The translations under genes were made by a program, and so were the position numbers. Below, in pieces: positions 6,233 to 12,817 of a stretch of 16,459 nucleotides of DNA. The notes below the pieces were generated by a model. That model saw nothing but the letters and a program-made list of their open reading frames with translations. It ran no database searches and was not told where the DNA came from. Positions within the stretch are counted from its first letter, which is position 1. Every line of letters begins with the position of its first letter. The stretch covers positions 6,262 through 22,720 of the forward strand of contig CAKXIK010000022.1 in the NCBI GenBank assembly GCA_934875675.1, in the 5' to 3' direction. Origin of the DNA: an uncultured bacterium. GTDB taxonomy: Bacteria > Bacillota > Clostridia > Oscillospirales > Acutalibacteraceae.

Positions 6233-7936
6233 ATGTTTAAGGATGGATATTTTTATGAGGCGGACGGTAAAACAAGGTTTGTGCCTCTTGGAATGCTGAC
6301 CAATTATTTTGCGGGGAATGAGATATTTTTAACCCCCAGCCGCCAAACGACACATGGAGAAAATATTCTGGAATTTCATCAGCTGACGAAAAACGACTGG
6401 CGCAAGTTTTTTGCACATCTTCAAATGGAAGGCCATACAGCCATGCGGCTGTATCCCAGAGGAATTAATATTGATAATGCATGGGAAGGGCTGGATTGTG
6501 GCGGTCAGGTGAATGAAGGGCTTCTTTCCCTTATTCTCGATTACATCAATATGGCAGGAAGTTACGGAATCCGCACCCAACTGATTTTGTTTACACAGCC
6601 GGAAGCCAGTGTTTACTGCAGCGTGAAAACGCAGATGCTTTTTGGTGCACGTTTTCGGGATCAACGCGAGCGTGATGCGGCGCCGAAATTTGTAAAGCGA
6701 TTTTGCGCAGATAAACCGGAGACGGTCAGCTATGCAAAGTTTTTTATGGACGATGATGTTCGCTGCTGCTGCACTCGGTTTTTAGAGCTGCTATTGCCGC
6801 GTATTGCAGATAATCCGAATATTTTTGCACTGGAGCTTGTAAATGAACTGGGGTGGTGTGGCCCCTATGCAGAATGTCCAAATGCTTTTTTTTGGAAAGG
6901 TGAGCAATCAATCCTGGATTGGGCGCAGGAAATGGTGGAAACCATTCACCGGAATGCCCCTCAAGTTCCTGTATGCATCAGTGGCGCAGGGGCGGGAATT
7001 CTGGGCCAGGATATTTTGTGTCGGTCGCAGCGCATTCGCCCAGATTTTTATTCGATTCATCTGTATCCACAAATGTGCGGCCATTTGGATGGGGTCACGG
7101 ACTTTGCAACGGTTGCAGAATTTTCGCTGAAATATGCGCAAGCGAATGGTAATGCAATGCTGGGAGAATGGGAATGCACCGACTATATGGGGCAGCTTTC
7201 CGAATGGGATCGGCAGCTTTGCAGAAGAGATATTATTTGGCTTTCCCTGCTTTCCGGTGCTCCCGGAATCCTTGGCAGAATTACAAGCCGCGGATTTGGT
7301 GAATATTGCAGTGTGCAGCAGGTTCAAAAGCAGCTGCAGGGAAGAAATTGCATCAGAAAAAAACCTGCGCTTGGCATAGATATACGTCCGCTGCATGCGC
7401 GATTGCTCTTGCTTGCACAACAGAAAAACCAGGAATGCGCCTTTCGGAGCAATGAGTGGTGCCCCGACGGAGAGCGGCAGAGTGATGGTCATTGCTTTTG
7501 CCATCAAAGTAAGGATGCGCTTTTTGCACAGGCATTGCGTTTGGCAGTTGATTTGCAGGAGGAAGGGCTGGATTATGACCTCACGCTGACTCCCGAAAAG
7601 TACAAGGCAAACAGACCGGAGCAGGTGCGCGGTGTATCCAAGCTGGAGGCGCCAAAGGGGTACCGTATGCGGCAAATGCTATGTTCCGACGGAAAGACGA
7701 TCATCATCTATTTGCGCAATTATGAGAGAAAGCCTGTTTGGCAAAGACTGGGTCAGGAACTTTATGCGGTCAGAGACCGTGCACCAAAACCTTTTGCGCT
7801 TCGTGTGGCGGATGGTTGGCAACCGCTTGTATTTGATTTGGATTTAAAACGTTGGGTGGATGATTTTTCAATTTTCCACGGTACAATAACCTCACATGAT
7901 TTTGTGGTGCTTCTCTTTCGAGAGGAGAACGAGTAG
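6233..7936 (+). CDS. Putative glycoside hydrolase, clan GH-A (GH5-like)
   Basis: This is a 567-residue protein (ATG at 6233) with the layout of a clan GH-A beta/alpha barrel. LELVNELGW carries the Asn204-Glu205 pair expected of the acid/base. YSIHLYP (His276, Tyr278) fits the strand-6 HxY motif. MLGEWE (Glu312) fits the strand-7 nucleophile, and LLSGAPG (around 340-346) the end of the barrel. Residues after about 400 look like accessory beta-rich domains. There is no signal peptide in this form, so it may act in the cytoplasm on imported oligosaccharides. The frame is open back to a TTG at 6149, but that extension lacks a ribosome-binding site; AAAGG at 6215-6219 supports the ATG, although its spacing (13 nt) is long. 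The substrate cannot be assigned, and family membership within GH-A is uncertain. Confidence 0.75.
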   Translation: MFKDGYFYEADGKTRFVPLGMLTNYFAGNEIFLTPSRQTTHGENILEFHQLTKNDWRKFFAHLQMEGHTAMRLYPRGINIDNAWEGLDCGGQVNEGLLSLILDYINMAGSYGIRTQLILFTQPEASVYCSVKTQMLFGARFRDQRERDAAPKFVKRFCADKPETVSYAKFFMDDDVRCCCTRFLELLLPRIADNPNIFALELVNELGWCGPYAECPNAFFWKGEQSILDWAQEMVETIHRNAPQVPVCISGAGAGILGQDILCRSQRIRPDFYSIHLYPQMCGHLDGVTDFATVAEFSLKYAQANGNAMLGEWECTDYMGQLSEWDRQLCRRDIIWLSLLSGAPGILGRITSRGFGEYCSVQQVQKQLQGRNCIRKKPALGIDIRPLHARLLLLAQQKNQECAFRSNEWCPDGERQSDGHCFCHQSKDALFAQALRLAVDLQEEGLDYDLTLTPEKYKANRPEQVRGVSKLEAPKGYRMRQMLCSDGKTIIIYLRNYERKPVWQRLGQELYAVRDRAPKPFALRVADGWQPLVFDLDLKRWVDDFSIFHGTITSHDFVVLLFREENE

Positions 7937-7961
7937 CATCCCGGTGCCGTTTTACAGAAAA

Positions 7962-8390
7962 CTACAATAATCTGAGGTTTTGATTAATTTGTTCCAGTAC
8001 GCGCTGCAATGCGTTCAGGTCGTTTTCCGAAACACCGGAAAAGATTGACTGAACAAAAGATTGCTGCGCTTTTTTTCCCGCATGAATTGCAGGATCGGCA
8101 GCCGGCAAAAGCTTGAGCCGGACGACCCGCCGGTCATTTTTATCTACTTCGGCATCAAGAAATCCGCGGTTGTAAAGCAGTTCCACCGCTTTAGAAACAT
8201 GCGACTTTGCAATGCCGCGAACCTGAACAATATCGTGGGCGGTATCAAATTGGGGGTTATTGTGCAAAAAAAGGAGAATATCCAGCTCAATGCGTGAAAT
8301 TCCGCAAGAATCGGCAATCCGTCCGAGAAGCTTCTCATACGGCTTTTGAAATTGCTGTGCCAACGTAAAAAATTCGGCAGCGTTCATCAT
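7962..8390 (-). CDS. MarR-family transcriptional regulator
   Basis: This 142-residue winged-helix protein has the family pattern: an N-terminal dimerisation helix, then ISRIELDILLFLHNNP, the recognition helix region VRGIAKSHVSKAVELLYNRGF (about 58-78), and the wing DKNDRRVVRLKLL (about 83-95), ending in a C-terminal dimerisation helix. Two adjacent ATGs (8388 and 8385) are possible starts; AAGGG at 8403-8407 fits the first better. It is convergent with the glycoside hydrolase gene (25 bp between stops) and downstream of recQ on the same strand, but has its own strong promoter about 200 bp upstream. The target genes and ligand are not evident. Confidence 0.9.
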   Translation of the reverse strand: MMNAAEFFTLAQQFQKPYEKLLGRIADSCGISRIELDILLFLHNNPQFDTAHDIVQVRGIAKSHVSKAVELLYNRGFLDAEVDKNDRRVVRLKLLPAADPAIHAGKKAQQSFVQSIFSGVSENDLNALQRVLEQINQNLRLL

Positions 8391-8428
8391 AAATAGTTCA
8401 TCCCTTGTTTTTTACTGATTTAAAATTA

Positions 8429-8444
8429 CAAATGATATCATGTG
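8429..8444. promoter_or_regulatory. Candidate MarR operator in the leader
   Basis: CAAATGATATCATGTG is a 16-bp palindrome with a single mismatched pair, around the perfect core ATGATATCAT (8432-8441). It lies about 40 bp upstream of the MarR-family start codon. Size and symmetry suit a MarR dimer site. It could be an autoregulatory roadblock site, because the best promoter lies further upstream. Confidence 0.45.
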
Positions 8445-8462
8445 ACACCTGTTGAAAAGATG

Positions 8463-8579
8463 CTACATCAATTTATGAATAAGTTCGCATGGAAGCGATT
8501 TCCCAACACTTGATCTGCTGCTTGATGAGAAATTTGCAGATTCTGCTGTTCTAAAAGAAACATGAATTTGGTTGTTCAT
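8463..8579 (-). other. Possible 38-codon leader ORF upstream of the MarR-family gene
   Basis: An ATG at 8577-8579 lies only ten bases after the -10 box and opens a 38-codon frame ending at TAG 8463-8465. There is no ribosome-binding site, so it could be used only as a nearly leaderless message. The composition (serine-rich) is not diagnostic of a known peptide. It may equally be an untranslated leader. Confidence 0.15.
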
Positions 8580-8587
8580 TATTGAAC
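8574..8587. promoter_or_regulatory. Candidate operator at the start site of the MarR-family transcript
   Basis: GTTCATTATTGAAC is a 14-bp palindrome with one mismatched pair, directly downstream of the -10 box (8589-8594) and covering the expected transcription start. This is a typical repressor position, and autoregulation by the MarR-family protein is the simplest inference. Confidence 0.45.
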
Positions 8588-8588
8588 C

Positions 8589-8617
8589 AGTATAGGCTTT
8601 TCGGAGAACAAAGTCAA
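8589..8617 (-). promoter_or_regulatory. Strong promoter between recQ and the MarR-family gene
   Basis: Read on the minus strand, TTGACT (8612-8617) and TATACT (8589-8594) are separated by exactly 17 bp. It starts 23 bp after the recQ stop and would give the MarR-family mRNA a leader of about 190 nt. Confidence 0.75.
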
Positions 8618-8639
8618 GGCAGGAGAAATCCGGCGAACT

Positions 8640-10466
8640 TTACGGCAGTTCGGCTTGTGCATAGGGAGCAATGATATGCAGAAAAGCATCACCGTAACGA
8701 TCCAGTTTTGCTTGTCCAACACCGGATACCTCTAAAAACTCCGCCGGTGTTCGGGGTAATTTTCGGCACATGTCTGCCAACGCTGCGTCGGAAAAGACTG
8801 TATAAGCAGGTGCATGCACTTCCTTTGCCAGCCTTGCCCGCAGTTTTTTAAGTTCATTAAACAAATCTGTATCCACATCGTCGGTTTGGATGCAGGATTT
8901 TTTTGTTTCCGGCTTCTTTTTCGAAATCGCTTTTTTCACGAAGACTGCCGCTTTTCCGCGCAGAATACCGGCAGCCTTTTCGCTCAGCATCAGAACGGGG
9001 TATTCCGAATCGGTGAGAAGCAGTGCGTTTTGCATCATCATCGCCTGAATCAACCGTCTCAGCTCTGTTTGCGGGCAGTCTGCCAGAATTCCATAGGTGC
9101 TTTGATGGTTTAATCCAAGGCGCAGAAGACGTTCATTTTTACTGCCGCGCAAAACATCGATGATCATATTGATCCCATAGCGTTGCCCTGTTTTTGCCAC
9201 ACAGCAGAGTACCTTCTGCGCGTCGATGGTAGCGTCGACAGTGGCGGTATCAATATCACAGCCGGAGCAGTTTCCGCAAAACGGTGGGGCGTCTTCCCCA
9301 AAATACCGCAGAATAAAGGCACGCAGACACTCCGAGGTGGTGCAGTAAAAGGTCATATATTTCAGCCGCTCACGGTCTTTGGCACGAAGAGATTCTTGTT
9401 CTTCTTCGCTTAAATCAGGATTTGGTTCCGCGTGTTCCAGCAAGAACTGTGCGGTGCGAACATCGCCGGGGCTGTAAAGCAGAATACAATCCGCGGGGCT
9501 TCCGTCACGACCGGCACGCCCGGCCTCCTGATAATAGCTTTCCAGGTTTTTGGGCATGTTATAATGAATTACAAAGGAGACGTTTGATTTGTCGATTCCC
9601 ATACCGAATGCATTTGTAGCCACCATTATAGATTTGCGGTCATAAACGAAATCGTCCTGATTGCGGCGGCGTTCTTCATCGGGTAAGCCCGCATGGTAAC
9701 GTGTAGCGGCAAAACCGTGTTCGTTCAGCAGAGTGCAGACCTCTTCCACTGCCTTGCGTGTGGAACAGTAGATAATACCGCTTTGCTCTTTATATTCTCC
9801 TAAAAGGCGAAGAAGCTCGGCTTCCTTGTCGCGCGGAGTTTGTACGCCAAAGTATAGATTGGGGCGGTCGAACCCTGTGGTGATCGAGAATGGATCGCGG
9901 AGGTTCAGCAGATGACAAATGTCCTGCTTGACGGCACCGGTCGCCGTTGCGGTAAAAGCTCCGATAACCGGGCGAACCGGAAGCTTTGCTGCAAATTCGG
10001 CAATTTTAAGATAGCTGGGGCGAAAGTCCTGTCCCCATTGCGAAACACAGTGCGCCTCATCCACCGCAAGCAAAGAAATCGGAGTGCCGGAAAAAACCTC
10101 AGCAAAGCCTTCGGTATCGAGCCGTTCGGGAGCAACGTAAATAATCTTATAGGTGCCCGCGGCTGCAAGTGACAAAACCCGGCGATACTGACCTGCGGTA
10201 AGCGAGCTGTTGATATATGCTGCGCGCACACCTGCCTGAATCAGCGCGTTGACCTGATCCGTCATCAGAGAAATCAGCGGAGAGATTACCAACGTAATGC
10301 CGGGAAGCAGCAGAGCGGGAATCTGATAGCATGCAGATTTTCCCGCGCCGGTTGGCATCACAGCGAGCACGTCCCTTCCCTGCAGCAGGTGGTCGATAAT
10401 GGTTTCCTGCCCGGGGCGAAATGCCGTGTGCCCAAAATATTTTTTGAGAGCTTCCTGTTTTGTCAT
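8640..10466 (-). CDS. recQ: ATP-dependent DNA helicase RecQ
   Basis: This is a 608-residue superfamily 2 helicase of the RecQ family, unwinding DNA 3' to 5' in recombination and replication-fork repair. Visible in order: Walker A PTGAGKS (38-44), AVDEAHC (DEAH at 136-139), FTATAT, the second helicase domain with ATNAFGMGIDK and QEAGRAGRDG, the RecQ zinc-binding region (YCTTSECLRAFILRYFG, then CGNCSGC), a winged-helix region, and a C-terminal HRDC domain from about residue 533. Length matches bacterial RecQ. The ATG has GGAGAAA upstream. It follows the lyase-like gene by 62 bp on the same strand with no clear terminator between, so co-transcription is possible, though no functional link is obvious. 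Confidence 0.96.
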   Translation of the reverse strand: MTKQEALKKYFGHTAFRPGQETIIDHLLQGRDVLAVMPTGAGKSACYQIPALLLPGITLVISPLISLMTDQVNALIQAGVRAAYINSSLTAGQYRRVLSLAAAGTYKIIYVAPERLDTEGFAEVFSGTPISLLAVDEAHCVSQWGQDFRPSYLKIAEFAAKLPVRPVIGAFTATATGAVKQDICHLLNLRDPFSITTGFDRPNLYFGVQTPRDKEAELLRLLGEYKEQSGIIYCSTRKAVEEVCTLLNEHGFAATRYHAGLPDEERRRNQDDFVYDRKSIMVATNAFGMGIDKSNVSFVIHYNMPKNLESYYQEAGRAGRDGSPADCILLYSPGDVRTAQFLLEHAEPNPDLSEEEQESLRAKDRERLKYMTFYCTTSECLRAFILRYFGEDAPPFCGNCSGCDIDTATVDATIDAQKVLCCVAKTGQRYGINMIIDVLRGSKNERLLRLGLNHQSTYGILADCPQTELRRLIQAMMMQNALLLTDSEYPVLMLSEKAAGILRGKAAVFVKKAISKKKPETKKSCIQTDDVDTDLFNELKKLRARLAKEVHAPAYTVFSDAALADMCRKLPRTPAEFLEVSGVGQAKLDRYGDAFLHIIAPYAQAELP

Positions 10467-10528
10467 GGTGAATTTCTCCGTTGTTTTTTAGCGCAATTCA
10501 GGCGTTGCGAAATTTTCTGTTCCGTCCA

Positions 10529-12370
10529 TTACCATGCAGCCAGAGGCTTCACCTTGGGCAGTGAGTCCGGGATGGCTTTGCCGTCGGTCAGCGGGTAAAA
10601 CAGTACCGAAATGCAATATTCTGTTCGACCGGTCACATGGATGGCCAGCTTGAAGAAGCCGGTGTTTTCCGCCTGTCCTTTTATGACGGTGGAGGTGGCG
10701 CTTGCTGCCGGCTGTACCTTGGGGGAAAGTGCATCCGGTGCGGCGGGCAGAACCTCGAACGAACCGTCACTGCCCAGAATGGCAACAAGCATCTTAACGC
10801 CGTCCAGCTCAAGAATGGCGCTTCTTGCATTGTCGGCAAGATCAATGTTCGCCTGTGTGTGTGCCGACCAGCGGATCACATCGGAAGCGGCGCAGTGAAT
10901 TTCATCCTGCAGCACTGCCGCGTTGCAGTCACGGAACATTTTTAAGCCGCGTACCACGTTCTGTGTGGGATATGCCTGTGACATATCTGCCACAACAAAG
11001 CTGTCCGGTGCGGCGGAAAAGCGGTTGATATCTGCACAGGATTTTTCAATTTGATCGTTATGGGGCGAAGGATTGATGACAATAGTATTGTGACCCTCTG
11101 CGCGGAATCGATAGGTATCGCGGTACGGTGTGAGATTATAGTTATCCGCACCAAGATCGCTGAAAAAGCGTTTGCTGCCAATATTCATCACAAACGTACC
11201 CATATCATGGTGACCGTGATAGGCGTGATTTGCCCCGTAGTGAATTGCCGCATAAAAAGCTTCATTGGTTCGGTCGGAGCGAAATGCGGCATTATCCATC
11301 CCCACGCCGCCAAAATCCAAGGGCAGCTGATCGAGGGGTGCCAAAGCGGTATCCCTATAGTAAAGCACGTCATCAATTGTCATCGAGCCGTTGCAGATGC
11401 AATCAGTGCGCAGCTGTGCCAAGCCTGGGTGACCGTTGAGCTGGGCAAACCATAAAAATAAGTGGTTGACCATGTTAGAGGCGGTTGCATCGCCAAAGTT
11501 GAACGACATTTGATCGGGAGAGGAAAGGGAAAGAATAAAATACGGCGATTTTTTCAGACCCACCCAATCCGTCAGACCAAAATCTGAGCCAGCTGCCGTG
11601 CGCAGAGAACTCGCGTAATATGCTAAATACATTGTACCGTAGCCCCAATAGCCCAGGCCTTCGGAATAGGTGCCGTCCTCTTCGCGGTAGAAGGTTTTGA
11701 CGGCTTCGAGAGAATCCTCGAACCCGCAGGTCAACACATCGTTATAATCGTCACAATCTTCATCGTCAAAAATTGCAAGAACCGCCATCGCCAAAGAACC
11801 GTTGCAGATGAACTTCCAGTTGTCACCGGGCTTGTCCTGATACCAATGGTAGCTGCGGGAGCGGTCTGGATTACCGCGGTAATCATCCATAATGGCAGCT
11901 AGGCCCTTTTCAATCAGCGCGCGGCGCACAACGGCACGACGCTCCTCGCTCATATACGAATAAAGCCAGTCATATCCAAGGGCACAGGCAGCACACATGG
12001 TGGCAACATCCAGGAAATGATAGGGATGCCAGTCGGAAAATGCCGCGACTGCCTCCATTTCCGCGCAGGCTCGCTCGGCATACTTTTCCTCCCCGGTCAC
12101 CTGATAAGCAATGGAAAGCGTCATGACGCGGGTTTGAACCTCTCGGGAAACCTCCAAAAGCCGTATTCCGTCCGGAATCAGATAGGTGCACGGTGCGGCA
12201 CCAAGGTAACCGTCCGCCTGCTCGATCGTGTAGTCCAGCAGCTTCTGATAGATGCCGGTCTGCCTGTTTTTGCGCAGCCGTGCAAAATCCTCCTCCATTA
12301 AAATCAAACGCGGATGGTGGTGGCTGCAGTGGATTGCTTTGGCAGCAGCAAGAATTGTTTCTCCGATCAT
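10529..12370 (-). CDS. Heparinase II/III-family polysaccharide lyase-like protein, cytoplasmic
   Basis: This 613-residue protein has an N-terminal alpha/alpha-toroid (about 1-345) and a C-terminal antiparallel beta-sheet domain, the layout of heparinase II/III and oligoalginate lyases (PL12/15/17/21-like). Such enzymes cleave uronic-acid-containing glycans by beta-elimination. Family-like residues are visible: GDNWK (Asn184), SEGLGYWGYG (Tyr241), the HGHHDMG motif (385-391) followed by a strand and DLGADNY, and RAEGHNT (His427). There is no signal peptide, so it should act inside the cell on imported oligosaccharides. The start at 12368-12370 has AAGGAAGG upstream at good spacing. It has its own promoter, divergent from nrdD. 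The substrate is unassigned and the PL family cannot be fixed by eye. Confidence 0.82.
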   Translation of the reverse strand: MIGETILAAAKAIHCSHHHPRLILMEEDFARLRKNRQTGIYQKLLDYTIEQADGYLGAAPCTYLIPDGIRLLEVSREVQTRVMTLSIAYQVTGEEKYAERACAEMEAVAAFSDWHPYHFLDVATMCAACALGYDWLYSYMSEERRAVVRRALIEKGLAAIMDDYRGNPDRSRSYHWYQDKPGDNWKFICNGSLAMAVLAIFDDEDCDDYNDVLTCGFEDSLEAVKTFYREEDGTYSEGLGYWGYGTMYLAYYASSLRTAAGSDFGLTDWVGLKKSPYFILSLSSPDQMSFNFGDATASNMVNHLFLWFAQLNGHPGLAQLRTDCICNGSMTIDDVLYYRDTALAPLDQLPLDFGGVGMDNAAFRSDRTNEAFYAAIHYGANHAYHGHHDMGTFVMNIGSKRFFSDLGADNYNLTPYRDTYRFRAEGHNTIVINPSPHNDQIEKSCADINRFSAAPDSFVVADMSQAYPTQNVVRGLKMFRDCNAAVLQDEIHCAASDVIRWSAHTQANIDLADNARSAILELDGVKMLVAILGSDGSFEVLPAAPDALSPKVQPAASATSTVIKGQAENTGFFKLAIHVTGRTEYCISVLFYPLTDGKAIPDSLPKVKPLAAW

Positions 12371-12455
12371 CGGTATAACCTTCCTTTTATAATGGTATAT
12401 GTATTGCCCTCATGAGCCCCGCAGCACGTTAACAAAAACGACAATTATTATGGAT

Positions 12456-12484
12456 ATATTAACATGAAAAAACAGAAGCGTCAA
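12456..12484 (-). promoter_or_regulatory. Promoter of the heparinase-like gene
   Basis: Read on the minus strand, TTGACG (12479-12484) and TAATAT (12456-12461) are 17 bp apart, giving a leader of about 80 nt. TTAACA occurs at 12429-12434, 12459-12464 and 12485-12490 in this region; this may be chance in AT-rich DNA. Confidence 0.65.
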
Positions 12485-12561
12485 TTAACACAAAGCCCAA
12501 TGCATCGACAATATCAGCACTCGAAAAGGGCAATTGACAGATGAACAGGTACCCTTCAAGA

Positions 12562-12576
12562 TGTGACACATTCACA
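12562..12576. promoter_or_regulatory. Inverted repeat TGTGA-N5-TCACA, CRP/FNR- or Rex-like
   Basis: TGTGA (12562-12566) and TCACA (12572-12576) form a perfect inverted repeat between the divergent promoters of the lyase-like gene and nrdD. It resembles CRP-type sites (spacer 6) and Rex-type sites (TTGTGAA-N4-TTCACAA), but the spacing is one base short of either. Binding is therefore uncertain. The remainder of 12485-12649 shows nothing else convincing. Confidence 0.3.
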
Positions 12577-12649
12577 AGAGACGGTACATAAAAACTGAAA
12601 TTATTCACGCGCTGGCAGATGTCAGGAGGGTAAAATGTGTAGCGATGTA

Positions 12650-12678
12650 TTGACAGTTTGAAGAATGCGTGATAAGAT
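12650..12678 (+). promoter_or_regulatory. Promoter of nrdD
   Basis: TTGACA (12650-12655, perfect consensus) and TAAGAT (12673-12678) are 17 bp apart. Transcription would begin near 12685, inside the first NrdR-like box, leaving a leader of about 130 nt. Confidence 0.8.
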
Positions 12679-12684
12679 AATTAA

Positions 12685-12700
12685 GCACTATCGATTGAAT
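12685..12700 (+). promoter_or_regulatory. NrdR box 1 (weaker)
   Basis: GCACTATCGATTGAAT matches 11 of 16 positions of the palindromic NrdR box (ACACTATATATTGTGT, as known from nrd promoters). It overlaps the expected transcription start. It lies 41 bp from box 2, about four helical turns, so both would be on the same DNA face. Confidence 0.55.
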
Positions 12701-12725
12701 TGTAATTATTCAATTTGAAAAAAAA

Positions 12726-12741
12726 GCACTATATCTTGTGT
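12726..12741 (+). promoter_or_regulatory. NrdR box 2 (strong)
   Basis: GCACTATATCTTGTGT matches 14 of 16 positions of the NrdR box. NrdR represses ribonucleotide reductase operons when deoxynucleotide levels are high. Position downstream of the promoter and upstream of nrdD fits that role. The nrdR gene itself is not in the window. Confidence 0.75.
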
Positions 12742-12817
12742 TTTGAAATATAGAAAATAAACTTGGGTTTGGCGGGAACAGCAACAGTACCGAAAAGAGA
12801 AAGGAAATGGGTGCTCA

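Noticed and set aside
6908..7675. Minus-strand open frame (255 codons) inside the glycoside hydrolase gene
   Set aside because: Antisense shadow of the coding gene, with no start signal and no family resemblance.
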